DNA of 35,736 bases from Candidatus Thioglobus pontius (lineage in GTDB: Bacteria; Pseudomonadota; Gammaproteobacteria; PS1; Pseudothioglobaceae), in contig JACNGB010000027.1 of NCBI GenBank assembly GCA_014384345.1, positions 1 through 35,736 on the forward strand, given 5' to 3'. The notes under the pieces are model-generated. The model did not search any database. It was not told the DNA's origin and saw only the letters and a program-made list of their open reading frames with translations. The position numbers were made by a program, and so were the translations under genes. Below are positions 11,345 to 19,778 of the stretch, in pieces; position 1 is the stretch's first letter; every line of letters starts with the position of its first letter.

Positions 11345-12394
11345 GTGCCAACTTTTTCAATAAATGACACTCAAAACATGGGCTTAGCACTTAAGCTTGC
11401 GCGCCAGGGAATGCATGGTGTGGGTGCCAATCCAATGGTAGGCTGTGTCATTGAAAAAGACGGTGAAATTATCGCCAAAGGCTATCATCAAACCTTTGGC
11501 CAAGCGCATGCTGAAATTCATGCACTTGAGCAAATTAACCACCAAGCCACTGATGCAACTTTGTATGTCACTTTAGAACCTTGTTCACATCAAGGAAAAA
11601 CCCCGCCTTGCGCACAAGCTATTATCAATTCAGGTGCCGAGAAAGTTATTATTGCCATGCTAGATCCCAACCCACTTGTGAGCGGCCAAGGTGTCACAAT
11701 GCTTGAAAATGCAGGTATTGAGGTTGAGCTGGGCTTATTGGAAGATCAAGCTTTTGAACTTAATCGTGGATTTATCAAACGCATGACAAGCAAACGTCCA
11801 TTTGTCACTTGCAAAATTGCCATGAGTCTAGATGGAAAAACCTCCATGCAATCTGGCCAAAGTAAATGGATTACCGGAAAAAACGCTAGAGAAGACGTTC
11901 AACGTCTTCGTGCTAGCCATCAGGCCATTATGACTGGTTCTGGCACTGTGTTAGCAGATAATCCATCAATGACAGTACGCTCTGCAGAGTTAAATGTTAG
12001 CCCAATTCGGGTAGTGGTTGATGGCAAACATCAAGTTACCGATCAGTCACTTAATATTTTTTCTAAAACTGCGCCGACTCAAATTTTTAACACAGACAAC
12101 ACCACTCTAAATTCAAACGGCAAACTTGATTTAAATAACATACTATTACAACTCGGTGAACAAGGGGTTAATTCTGTTCTACTTGAAGCAGGGCCAGGAT
12201 TGATTGGCGCTATGATTGAAAATGCTTTAATTGATGAATTGATCATCTACACCGCCCCAACGCTACTGGGTAGTAATGCCAACTCTATGGCAACCTTGCC
12301 CATTGACAATATGCAAGATCAAATTAAATTATCCATCAGCGACCTACGTTTAGTTGGTGATGATATGCGCATAACTGCCACCATAAAAACATGA
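11345..12394 (+). CDS. ribD: Bifunctional riboflavin biosynthesis deaminase/reductase RibD
   Basis: A 349-residue two-domain enzyme for the second and third steps of riboflavin synthesis from GTP. The N-terminal deaminase domain has HAEIHAL (His55, Glu57) and TLEPCSHQGKTPPCAQAI (Cys80, Cys89), the zinc site. The C-terminal reductase domain has RPFVTCKIAMSLDGKTSMQS, ITGKNAREDVQRLRA, VLADNPSMTVR and LLEAGPGLIGAM. The start is a GTG with no Shine-Dalgarno; alignment with E. coli RibD in the first 20 residues supports it over the internal ATG at 11378. Four-base overlap with coaBC (ATGA) makes a coenzyme-synthesis operon. No FMN riboswitch is seen in the 56-base upstream gap. Confidence 0.94.
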   Translation: MPTFSINDTQNMGLALKLARQGMHGVGANPMVGCVIEKDGEIIAKGYHQTFGQAHAEIHALEQINHQATDATLYVTLEPCSHQGKTPPCAQAIINSGAEKVIIAMLDPNPLVSGQGVTMLENAGIEVELGLLEDQAFELNRGFIKRMTSKRPFVTCKIAMSLDGKTSMQSGQSKWITGKNAREDVQRLRASHQAIMTGSGTVLADNPSMTVRSAELNVSPIRVVVDGKHQVTDQSLNIFSKTAPTQIFNTDNTTLNSNGKLDLNNILLQLGEQGVNSVLLEAGPGLIGAMIENALIDELIIYTAPTLLGSNANSMATLPIDNMQDQIKLSISDLRLVGDDMRITATIKT

Positions 12395-13584
12395 GCAGCT
12401 TAACCAATAAACGCATTTTACTCGGGGTAAGTGGTTCAATATCAGCTTACAAATCACCTGATATTATCAGGCGATTGCAAGATCTTGGCGCAGATGTGCG
12501 CGTTGTTCTAACATCTGGTGGTGCTCAATTTATTACTCAATTATCACTCCAAGCCATTTCGCAACACAGCGTTCACGATAATTTATGGGACAAAGAAGCT
12601 GAACTATCTATGAGTCATATTGAATTGGCAAAATGGGCAGATTTAATTTTGATTGCACCAGCCAGTGCCAACACGATTGCCAACCTTGTAAATGGCCAGG
12701 CTTGTGATTTACTAACCAGTGTCATTTTAGCAACCGATGCTCGCTTGATGATAGCGCCCGCCATGAACCAGCAAATGTTTCAGTCCCAACCACTACAAGA
12801 CAACTTAACTCAATTGCGCCATCGACATATTGCTATTATTAAGCCAGATTCAGGTGCTCAGGCTTGTGGTGATATAGGTCCAGGTAGATTGCCTGAAGCG
12901 CTTGATATCGCCAAACAAGTGGCCAAACAACTTGAAAGCACTCAGCTGAGTGGCAAGCGTGTTTTAATTACACTAGGGGCCACCATAGAGCCCATTGATC
13001 CAGTACGCTTTATCTCAAACCATTCAAGTGGCAAAATGGGTATGGCCTTAGTCAATCGTTGCATTGAAATGGGCGCTAAAGTCACTTGCGTGTATGCCAA
13101 TATTAATGCGGCACTTAATGATAAGGCTACTAATATTCAAGCGCTTAGTGCTGATCAAATGCATGAAGTGGTCATGAACAATATTGATCAACAAGATATA
13201 TTTATTGCTGTTGCCGCAGTTAGCGATTATCAAGTTAAAACACAACAACAGCAAAAAATCAAAAAATCCAAACAGTCGTTAATATTAGAGCTAGCACCCA
13301 ACAAAGACATTCTAGCCGATGTTTGTAAACTGCCCAACAAACCTTGGTGCATTGGCTTTGCTGCTGAAACACAAAATACGATCAAAAATGCTGAAATTAA
13401 GCTAAAAAATAAGGGTTGTGATGCTGTTATTTTAAATGATGTTTCTGACACCAATATTGGCTTCAATAATGATGAAAATCAAGTCACTTTTATTAGTAAA
13501 AAACAGCAAAAAAATATCAGCAAAAACAGTAAATCTAAAATAGCTGAAAAAATCTTAAATATCTTCATTAAAGAGTTCTTATAA
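12391..13584 (+). CDS. coaBC: Bifunctional coenzyme A biosynthesis protein (PPC decarboxylase / PPC synthetase)
   Basis: A 397-residue flavoprotein that joins cysteine to 4'-phosphopantothenate (CoaB) and then decarboxylates the product (CoaC). The CoaC half (about 1-185) has LLGVSGSISAYKSPD for FMN binding, the catalytic His76 in MSHIELAKWADL, Asn125 in the PAMN motif and Cys159 in QACGDIGPGRL. The CoaB half has FISNHSSGKMG with Asn210, and NKDIL near 304-308. Spacing matches E. coli Dfp. It starts inside the ribD stop. A short inverted repeat (AACGCT/AGCGTT, 13584-13602) follows the stop but has no T-run, so it is a doubtful terminator. Confidence 0.95.
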   Translation: MSSLTNKRILLGVSGSISAYKSPDIIRRLQDLGADVRVVLTSGGAQFITQLSLQAISQHSVHDNLWDKEAELSMSHIELAKWADLILIAPASANTIANLVNGQACDLLTSVILATDARLMIAPAMNQQMFQSQPLQDNLTQLRHRHIAIIKPDSGAQACGDIGPGRLPEALDIAKQVAKQLESTQLSGKRVLITLGATIEPIDPVRFISNHSSGKMGMALVNRCIEMGAKVTCVYANINAALNDKATNIQALSADQMHEVVMNNIDQQDIFIAVAAVSDYQVKTQQQQKIKKSKQSLILELAPNKDILADVCKLPNKPWCIGFAAETQNTIKNAEIKLKNKGCDAVILNDVSDTNIGFNNDENQVTFISKKQQKNISKNSKSKIAEKILNIFIKEFL

Positions 13585-13634
13585 ACGCTTAAAAACAGCG
13601 TTAAATCAACACCTGTTAAAGTTACTCACAAAAC

Positions 13635-13643
13635 TGTGGATAA
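13635..13643 (-). promoter_or_regulatory. Canonical DnaA box
   Basis: TGTGGATAA on the plus strand is the exact complement of the consensus TTATCCACA. Four bases to its left is TTACTCACA (13622-13630), a two-mismatch box in the opposite orientation, making a convergent pair. One perfect 9-mer is expected by chance now and then in a genome, so its meaning depends on the surrounding motifs. Confidence 0.55.
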
Positions 13644-13741
13644 CTCTGTTAATATCTCTTTAAAAAGTGGCAAAAACGTTGATGTATTGCTGTTTTTTAT
13701 AGTTTTGAATAAAAACTAATCACTTATATTTTTTACTTAAA

Positions 13742-13754
13742 AATCAATGAGTTA
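13742..13754 (+). promoter_or_regulatory. Candidate IHF binding site
   Basis: AATCAATGAGTTA fits WATCAANNNNTTR exactly and is followed by an A+T-rich stretch, as in bona fide IHF sites. It lies about 100 bases from the DnaA box. The consensus is short and A+T-rich, so chance matches occur in such sequence. Confidence 0.35.
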
Positions 13755-13830
13755 TAGTTTTATAAATCAAATCATAATATTAGAAAACACTCATTAATCA
13801 TTTAAAAAACATACTGGAGGAAAACTAAAC

Positions 13831-13896
13831 GTGTTTCACGTGATAAATCAAGGGTTTCACGATATATTAGACATTCATAAATTGCTAATTTTGTAA
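13831..13896 (+). CDS. Possible 21-residue leader or small protein upstream of comEC
   Basis: A GTG at 13831 opens a frame of 21 codons ending in TAA, translating as MFHVINQGFHDILDIHKLLI plus a final Leu. A strong GGAGG at 13816-13820 precedes the GTG by 10 bases, the best Shine-Dalgarno in this region and one with no other start codon to serve. The peptide has an FHxxxxxFH repeat and a hydrophobic tail. The start codon lies in a small ACGTG/CACGT hairpin (13829-13841). comEC starts 33 bases after the stop and has no Shine-Dalgarno of its own. The same bases also carry the parS-like site, so either reading could be incidental. Confidence 0.3.
   Translation: MFHVINQGFHDILDIHKLLIL
13832..13847 (+). 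promoter_or_regulatory. parS-like palindrome (ParB-type site)
   Basis: TGTTTCACGTGATAAA agrees with the bacterial chromosomal parS TGTTTCACGTGAAACA at 14 of 16 positions, with the left half and the central CACGTG intact. The 8-mer GTTTCACG recurs at 13854-13861, exactly 21 bases (two helical turns) from the first copy at 13833-13840. ParB sites usually cluster near the origin, so location relative to oriC would be informative. The overlap with the short ORF is an alternative explanation of the repeat. Confidence 0.4.
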
Positions 13897-13929
13897 CGTC
13901 CAAATTAATTGACTGATTAAGCCTTAAAT

Positions 13930-16209
13930 ATGCTACTTTTTGCTCTTAATTTCCTCTTTGGAATCTTGTTATTTTCAGTAAAAAATACCCTAGTATTTTC
14001 ATCACTTGAAATTGGAGGATTTTTCACCTTATTATTGGTTGTTTTGTTGACTTTTAAACGTCAAAAGTCACTAGCAATCAATTTAGCATTTTTTATCGCA
14101 GGTTTTAGTTGGATGGGGTTATTTTCCACGCAACTATTAAACAGTGGCATTGACGAAAAATACTTCAATACACCAATTATGGTTACTGGCACGATTACAG
14201 ATTTACCACAAGAAAAACCAGAAAAAACCCAATTCACACTTAATGTTAGCAAGCCTTATCAAGGAAAAATTAAATTAGCCTGGTATGGCCAACCGTCCAG
14301 TCCGCTAAAAAGCGGTGACCAATGGCAATTCCTAACAAAAATAAAACATAATAACGGTTATCAAAACGAAGGTGGTTTTGATTATGAGCAATGGCTTTTT
14401 TACCAACAATTTGATGCTACTGGCTATGTTAAACGCAGTAATAACAATCAACTACTAGCTTCTAACAATATAGTTTCTATTAACACCATTCGTCAATATA
14501 TACGTCAACATTTGTCTGAGTATTTATTTAAACTGGAATTTTCAGGTGTTATTAATGCCTTGATTATTGGTGATAGATCACGCATTTCTCCCGAACAATG
14601 GGAAATGTTTAAAGACACCAATACAACACACTTGAGTGTCATATCAGGCTTGCATATTGGTCTGATATCTGGATTTGTTTTTCTATTAGTAAGCTTCTTA
14701 TGGCGACACTGTTACAGATGCACGTTAAAACTGCCAGCTTCTGTTGTTGGCGCCTATTTTGGCCTTATCAGTGCGCTTATTTACGCTCTAATTGCAGGAT
14801 TTTCAATTCCAACTCAACGGGCATTTATCATGGCAGGCGTTGTGTTTTTATCCGTTATTTTGAGACGCTCACATAATATTTGGCAATTATATGGGCTAGC
14901 GCTACTGTTGGTATTAATTTCAAACCCACTAAGTGTTTTCAGTATTGGTTTTTGGCTGTCTTTTTATGTAGTTGGTGTAATTGTTTATGGCGTCAAACAA
15001 CACCAAGACAAACACTGGCTATTTCGCTTATTGTATATTCAGTTATTAATTAGCATTGCCACTTTGCCGCTTATTGCCTGGTTCTTTTCATCTGGATCAC
15101 TACTATCACCCATTGCAAATTTAGCATCTATACCGGTTTTTAGCTTTATTACCACACCATTTTCTTTACTAGGCGCCATCTTTAGCTTCACCCAATTTGA
15201 AACACTGACTCAACTTATTTTTTCAATAGCAAACCAATCGTTGATCTATCTATCCATATTGCTAAACAACCTCCAATTATTTGAATTTAATCTTTGGCAC
15301 TATACGCCAATCTCTAGTGCCAATCTATTGTGGTTGATTGTCGCCATATTTATTGCCCTATTACCCAAATCGCTCAAGCTTAGAAAACTGTCTTATTTAA
15401 TACTACTTTTGATTTTGCTACAGCCCAGTAAGTCACTAAATACAGGAGAGGTTGTAATAACAACATTAGATGTCGGACAAGGGTTATCACAGGTTGTTCG
15501 CACTAAAAATCATGTGTTAGTATTTGATACAGGTGCCCATTACCGCTCAGGATTTAATATGGGTGAAGCGGTCATTCTTCCCTATTTAAGAACAAAACGT
15601 ATTGATAACGTTAATTCAATTATTATTTCGCACGGTGATAATGATCATATCGGCGGATTAGACAGTTTATTAAAACATATGCCGGTTGATCGTATACTTA
15701 GCTCAGTCACCAATCAAATCACCCATGCCAATGTTAAAGATTGCAATTCTGCGCCATCTTGGCAGTGGGATGGTGTGAGCTTTAAAATGCTTAATCTGGG
15801 GCATAGCTTCACCGGTAACAACGCCTCTTGTGTATTGCAAATTTCAAACAAGCACTTTAGCGCACTACTAACAGGCGATATAGAAAAAACCGCTGAACAC
15901 CATTTAATTAATATTTGGGGTAATCAATTACAATCGGATATATTGATTAGCCCACATCATGGTAGCAAAACTTCTTCCAGTGAATTATTTTTATCCACTG
16001 TAAAGCCCGCTAAAGTAATCATTTCCAGTGGTTATAAAAACAGATTTAACCACCCTGCAGCAGATATTATAAAACGCTATCAACAACACAACATTGAGCC
16101 AATTAATACTGCCTGTGCTGGGCAAATAGATCTAAAACTAGGCGATCAACTAAGAGTTAAACGTTATCGAAAAACGCATCAACGCTATTATTGGCGCCAG
16201 TGCGATTAG
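13930..16209 (+). CDS. comEC: DNA uptake channel ComEC/Rec2
   Basis: A 759-residue inner-membrane protein thought to pass single-stranded DNA into the cytoplasm during natural transformation. Order of parts: N-terminal membrane helices and the DUF4131/OB-like domain (about 1-190); the Competence domain with LIIGDRSRISPEQWEMFKDT and HLSVISGLHIGLISGFVF; several more helices to about 500; then a metallo-beta-lactamase-like domain with LDVGQGLSQVV, HGDNDHIGG (568-576) and PHHGSKTSSSELFL. All parts are present and uninterrupted. No Shine-Dalgarno is visible before the ATG. It converges on dnaE with only seven bases between them. Other competence genes are not in the window. Confidence 0.93.
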   Translation: MLLFALNFLFGILLFSVKNTLVFSSLEIGGFFTLLLVVLLTFKRQKSLAINLAFFIAGFSWMGLFSTQLLNSGIDEKYFNTPIMVTGTITDLPQEKPEKTQFTLNVSKPYQGKIKLAWYGQPSSPLKSGDQWQFLTKIKHNNGYQNEGGFDYEQWLFYQQFDATGYVKRSNNNQLLASNNIVSINTIRQYIRQHLSEYLFKLEFSGVINALIIGDRSRISPEQWEMFKDTNTTHLSVISGLHIGLISGFVFLLVSFLWRHCYRCTLKLPASVVGAYFGLISALIYALIAGFSIPTQRAFIMAGVVFLSVILRRSHNIWQLYGLALLLVLISNPLSVFSIGFWLSFYVVGVIVYGVKQHQDKHWLFRLLYIQLLISIATLPLIAWFFSSGSLLSPIANLASIPVFSFITTPFSLLGAIFSFTQFETLTQLIFSIANQSLIYLSILLNNLQLFEFNLWHYTPISSANLLWLIVAIFIALLPKSLKLRKLSYLILLLILLQPSKSLNTGEVVITTLDVGQGLSQVVRTKNHVLVFDTGAHYRSGFNMGEAVILPYLRTKRIDNVNSIIISHGDNDHIGGLDSLLKHMPVDRILSSVTNQITHANVKDCNSAPSWQWDGVSFKMLNLGHSFTGNNASCVLQISNKHFSALLTGDIEKTAEHHLINIWGNQLQSDILISPHHGSKTSSSELFLSTVKPAKVIISSGYKNRFNHPAADIIKRYQQHNIEPINTACAGQIDLKLGDQLRVKRYRKTHQRYYWRQCD

Positions 16210-16216
16210 CGCAAAA

Positions 16217-19200
16217 CTAATGATAATGGATTTTGCTGGATTGAGATTGAGTTAACTTATTGACCGCCTCTACCAAGGCCTGATCTGGATTAACCCTTAG
16301 TTGTTTTCCTAATGGAATACTACCTTGCAATCGGTTGGTATTGTATGAAATTTTAACTGGACAACTACCTTGGTGCGATTGCAGCAATTGACACACTTGA
16401 TCAAAAATAGGCTGTTGTTGCGCATCAAGCCTAATTTCAAATCCTTTGGCGTAATTTTTCTTAACTTCGTCAATATTTTCAATTTTATCAACAATAATTT
16501 GCCAGCCATCACGATAATCATCACGTTGAATTTTTCCTGTCACGATCACCACGTCATCCACAATAAGCTTATCACTCACCTCACCCAAAGCTTTAGAAAA
16601 TACCACTGCGTTCAATGACAAGTGGCCATCTTCTACAGCCACAATAGCAATTTGCCCTCCTTTTCGGGTTGGACGATAGCGCAACTCAGAAATTAACGCT
16701 AGGACACGAACATCTTTATTGTTACGAAATTTTATCTGGCTAGGTAATGTGGCGCTAATATGTTTAACATCGGCTTTGTACTCATCAGTAGGATGATCAT
16801 AAAAATAATAACCCATTACCATCTTTTCAAATGCCAAACGCTGACGAAAAGAAAACTCAGGCGCATGAAGATAATTAGCCTCATATTCTGTATGCGCCTC
16901 AACACTAGCAAATAATCCACTTTGCCCATTAAACTGATCATTTTGTCGCTGCTCTGCTTGCTTAACTGCTACGGGATAAGTTTTGATCAAGCTCGAGCGA
17001 TCAACCCCAAATACATCAAATGCGCCACTATAAATTAACGCCTCAAGTGCGCGCCTATTTAAATAACGCTTTTGAATTCTAAAGCAAAAATCGAACAAAT
17101 CTTTAAAGGCACCATTTTCTTGGCGTTCAAGCATAAGCTTTTCGACCAAAGCCTCTCCCACACCCTTGACAGCACCCAAACCATAAACAACCGTCTTATC
17201 ATCAGCGATACTAAATTGATAATCAGACAAACAAACATTTGGCCCATTAACGGTTAAGCCCATTTGCCTAATTTCACCTACAGTGAAGGATACACGGTCG
17301 GTATCATCCATCATGCCTGACAGTACGGCTGCCATAAATGGCGCCGGATAATGCGACTTAAGCCAAGCCGTATGATAAGAAACATAAGCGTAGGCCACGG
17401 AATGGGATTTGTTAAACCCATAGCCAGAAAACTTATCAATCAAATCAAAAATTTCATTGGCCTTTTTCTCATCAATATCTTTATCACTTGCACCAGTAAC
17501 AAAGACACTACGCTGCCTATCCATTTCTTCAACTTTCTTTTTACCCATAGCACGACGCAACAAATCTGCACCACCTAACGAATAGCCAGCCATTACCTGG
17601 GCTGATTTCATCACCTGCTCTTGGTATAAAAATACACCATTAGTTGGTTCGAGAATTTCTTGTAGCATTGGATGTGGATACTTAACCTTGGCGCCATGCT
17701 TTACATTGATGTAGTCATCTACCATGCCGGCATCTAAAGGGCCTGGACGATAAAGCGCTAACATGGCTACAATATCCTCAAAACAGTCAGCTTGTAGTTT
17801 TTTTAAATAACTACGCATGCCGTCAGATTCCAGCTGAAAGATGCCTGTTGTATCACAACGCTGCAACAACTCATAAACTTTTTTATCATCCAGTGGCAAA
17901 GCATCTAGATCGATTTTTTCATTACTCAAGCCGCTCTCTTCAATCATCTTAATAGCTTTTTGAATCACTGTTAAATTTGACAAACCCAAAAAGTCAAACT
18001 TAACCAATCCTACCGCTTCAACATCATCTTTATCAAATTGAGATACAACACCATCCTCGTCACCATCACCTTTGTAAACCGGACAAAAATCACTAATCTT
18101 ACTCGGTGCAATAACCACACCACCAGCATGCGTACCAACATTTCGCACCACCCCTTCAAGTTTTTTAGATAGGTTAATTAGGTCAGTTACCGCCTCCTCA
18201 GAGTCGTATCGTGCCAACAAGTCATCGGAGCCACCTTCAGATTCTGGCATTAATGCCTTATCCAAAGTCATCTTTAAATCGTTAGGAATTAGTTTAGAAA
18301 TTTTGTCACTAAAACCATATGGATGCCCCAAGACACGGCCAACATCACGCACCACACCTTTTGCTGCCATGGTGCCGTAGGTGATAATTTGAGAAACTTT
18401 CTCACGGCCATATTTTTTGGCTACATAGTCAATTACCTCATCACGCCTATCGGTGCAGAAATCAATATCAAAATCTGGCATAGAAACACGCTCAGGGTTT
18501 AGAAAGCGCTCAAATAGCAGCTCGTGTTTAATCGGATCAACATTTGTAATACCAAGTACATAGGCCACTAAAGATCCTGCACCCGATCCACGACCTGGAC
18601 CTACTGGAATATCGTTTTCTCTAGACCACTTAATAAAATCAGCAACAATTAAAAAATAGCCAGGAAAATCCATTTGAATAATTACATCAAGTTCGAATTT
18701 AAGTCGAGCATTGTACTCTGACAGATCAACTTCCAATCCTTCAAGTCGGTAATCAAGGCCACGTTCAGATTCTAATGTAAAAAACTCAGCGATACTTAAA
18801 TCATCCGGAATAGGAAAATCAGGTAGGTAGTTTTTTTTGTGTAATTCAAAATGAACATTGCAACGCTGTGCAATTTCAACGGTATTAATCAATACCTCAG
18901 GCAAATCAACAAACAATTCTTGCATTTGACCTATTGACTTTAAATATTGCTGATTAGAAAAATGACGTGTTCGACGAGCGTCATCTAATAAACCACCCTG
19001 TGAAATACATATTCTCGCTTCGTGTGCATCAAAATCATCGGCAGATAAAAACTGAACATCATTCGTCGCCACAACTGCAATATCTAATTCTAGTGCTAAA
19101 TTAATACACAAATGCAAGTGCTGTTCATCATGCTCACGAGAGGTACGCTGAACCGCCAAATAATAGCGATCGCCAAAAACAGATTGCCAAAAACCCGCCT

Positions 19201-19654
19201 TCTGCTTGGCTTCAATAATTTGGTTCGATAGTAAATGTTTGGCAACATCGCTACTAACGGGCGGTGCAATTAAAATCAACCCCGTATGATATTCAACCAA
19301 TTGAGCCTCATCGATACTAACTCCTTCAGTTGATCGTCCCTGCATATAGGACAATGAAATTAATTCTGACAAGTTTAGATAGCCTTGATGATTTTGACAC
19401 AATAAAAGAGCCGAGTAAAATTCACCCTCTTCATTACGAATATTAATTCGGGCGCCAAAAATAGGCTTAATATTAGCCGCAATCGCCTTTTGATAAAATT
19501 TAACGGCTGCATATAAATTTGATTCATCCGTTAATGCGATACTGTCCATGCCTAGCTCGACCGCTTTATCGATTAATTTTGGAATTCGTATCAACGAGTT
19601 AACAACCGAAAACTCACTTTGACAATGTAGATGACAAAAACCAGAATTGGACAT
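16217..19654 (-). CDS. dnaE: DNA polymerase III alpha subunit
   Basis: The 1145-residue replicative polymerase subunit. The N-terminal PHP domain begins FCHLHCQSEFSVVNSLI. The palm has GPGRGSGAGSLVAYVLGIT and PDFDIDFC, giving Asp396 and Asp398, with the third catalytic Asp554 in VKFDFLGL, equivalent to E. coli 401, 403 and 555. DGMRSYLKKLQ, GAMGKKKVEEM-like RAMGKKKVEEMDRQR and GYGFNKSHSVAYAYVSYHTA follow. The C-terminal region has helix-hairpin-helix and OB-fold sequences (VVIVTGKIQRDDYRDGWQII). Length is close to the E. coli 1160. It stands alone on the minus strand, behind the sox operon terminator and a perfect palindrome. Confidence 0.97.
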   Translation of the reverse strand: MSNSGFCHLHCQSEFSVVNSLIRIPKLIDKAVELGMDSIALTDESNLYAAVKFYQKAIAANIKPIFGARINIRNEEGEFYSALLLCQNHQGYLNLSELISLSYMQGRSTEGVSIDEAQLVEYHTGLILIAPPVSSDVAKHLLSNQIIEAKQKAGFWQSVFGDRYYLAVQRTSREHDEQHLHLCINLALELDIAVVATNDVQFLSADDFDAHEARICISQGGLLDDARRTRHFSNQQYLKSIGQMQELFVDLPEVLINTVEIAQRCNVHFELHKKNYLPDFPIPDDLSIAEFFTLESERGLDYRLEGLEVDLSEYNARLKFELDVIIQMDFPGYFLIVADFIKWSRENDIPVGPGRGSGAGSLVAYVLGITNVDPIKHELLFERFLNPERVSMPDFDIDFCTDRRDEVIDYVAKKYGREKVSQIITYGTMAAKGVVRDVGRVLGHPYGFSDKISKLIPNDLKMTLDKALMPESEGGSDDLLARYDSEEAVTDLINLSKKLEGVVRNVGTHAGGVVIAPSKISDFCPVYKGDGDEDGVVSQFDKDDVEAVGLVKFDFLGLSNLTVIQKAIKMIEESGLSNEKIDLDALPLDDKKVYELLQRCDTTGIFQLESDGMRSYLKKLQADCFEDIVAMLALYRPGPLDAGMVDDYINVKHGAKVKYPHPMLQEILEPTNGVFLYQEQVMKSAQVMAGYSLGGADLLRRAMGKKKVEEMDRQRSVFVTGASDKDIDEKKANEIFDLIDKFSGYGFNKSHSVAYAYVSYHTAWLKSHYPAPFMAAVLSGMMDDTDRVSFTVGEIRQMGLTVNGPNVCLSDYQFSIADDKTVVYGLGAVKGVGEALVEKLMLERQENGAFKDLFDFCFRIQKRYLNRRALEALIYSGAFDVFGVDRSSLIKTYPVAVKQAEQRQNDQFNGQSGLFASVEAHTEYEANYLHAPEFSFRQRLAFEKMVMGYYFYDHPTDEYKADVKHISATLPSQIKFRNNKDVRVLALISELRYRPTRKGGQIAIVAVEDGHLSLNAVVFSKALGEVSDKLIVDDVVIVTGKIQRDDYRDGWQIIVDKIENIDEVKKNYAKGFEIRLDAQQQPIFDQVCQLLQSHQGSCPVKISYNTNRLQGSIPLGKQLRVNPDQALVEAVNKLTQSQSSKIHYH

Positions 19655-19688
19655 AAAAATGAGCTTTATTAAATCAAGTGTAGAAATT

Positions 19689-19715
19689 AATTATCCATCA
19701 ATTTCATGGATAATT
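19689..19715. repeat. Perfect 10-base inverted repeat upstream of dnaE
   Basis: AATTATCCAT at 19689-19698 and ATGGATAATT at 19706-19715 form an exact 10-base palindrome with a seven-base spacer, 35 bases before the dnaE start codon. No T-run follows on the minus strand, so a terminator role is unlikely. It could be an operator or a hairpin in the dnaE leader. Confidence 0.6.
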
Positions 19716-19730
19716 GACTTTATTTAAGAC

Positions 19731-19762
19731 AAAAAAATACCCCAATTAAGGGGTATTTTTTT
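19731..19762 (-). terminator. Rho-independent terminator of the sox operon
   Basis: TACCCC/GGGGTA arms flank a six-base AATTAA loop, with seven A on one side and seven or more T on the other, so the element works in either direction. It lies directly after the soxK stop on the minus strand and isolates dnaE from sox transcription. Confidence 0.9.
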
Positions 19763-19778
19763 AACATGAAGATCGGCT

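Larger units (their letters stand above)
13585..13929. other. 345-base intergenic region between coaBC and comEC, rich in protein-site motifs
   Basis: This is the longest non-coding stretch in the window and is strongly A+T-rich. It holds a canonical DnaA box, an exact IHF consensus, a 14-of-16 match to the ParB site parS, a second half-site, and a possible 21-codon ORF behind a strong Shine-Dalgarno; these are listed separately. TAAATCAA occurs three times on the plus strand (13602-13609, 13763-13770, 13844-13851). Candidate roles are a replication- or segregation-related site or a complex promoter/leader for comEC. Confidence 0.5.

Noticed and set aside
13585..13929. Calling the coaBC-comEC gap the chromosomal origin outright
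   Set aside because: rpoBC and all other genes to its right would be transcribed against the replication fork, only one DnaA box is perfect, and no origin-associated genes are nearby. Kept as a finding, not a feature call.
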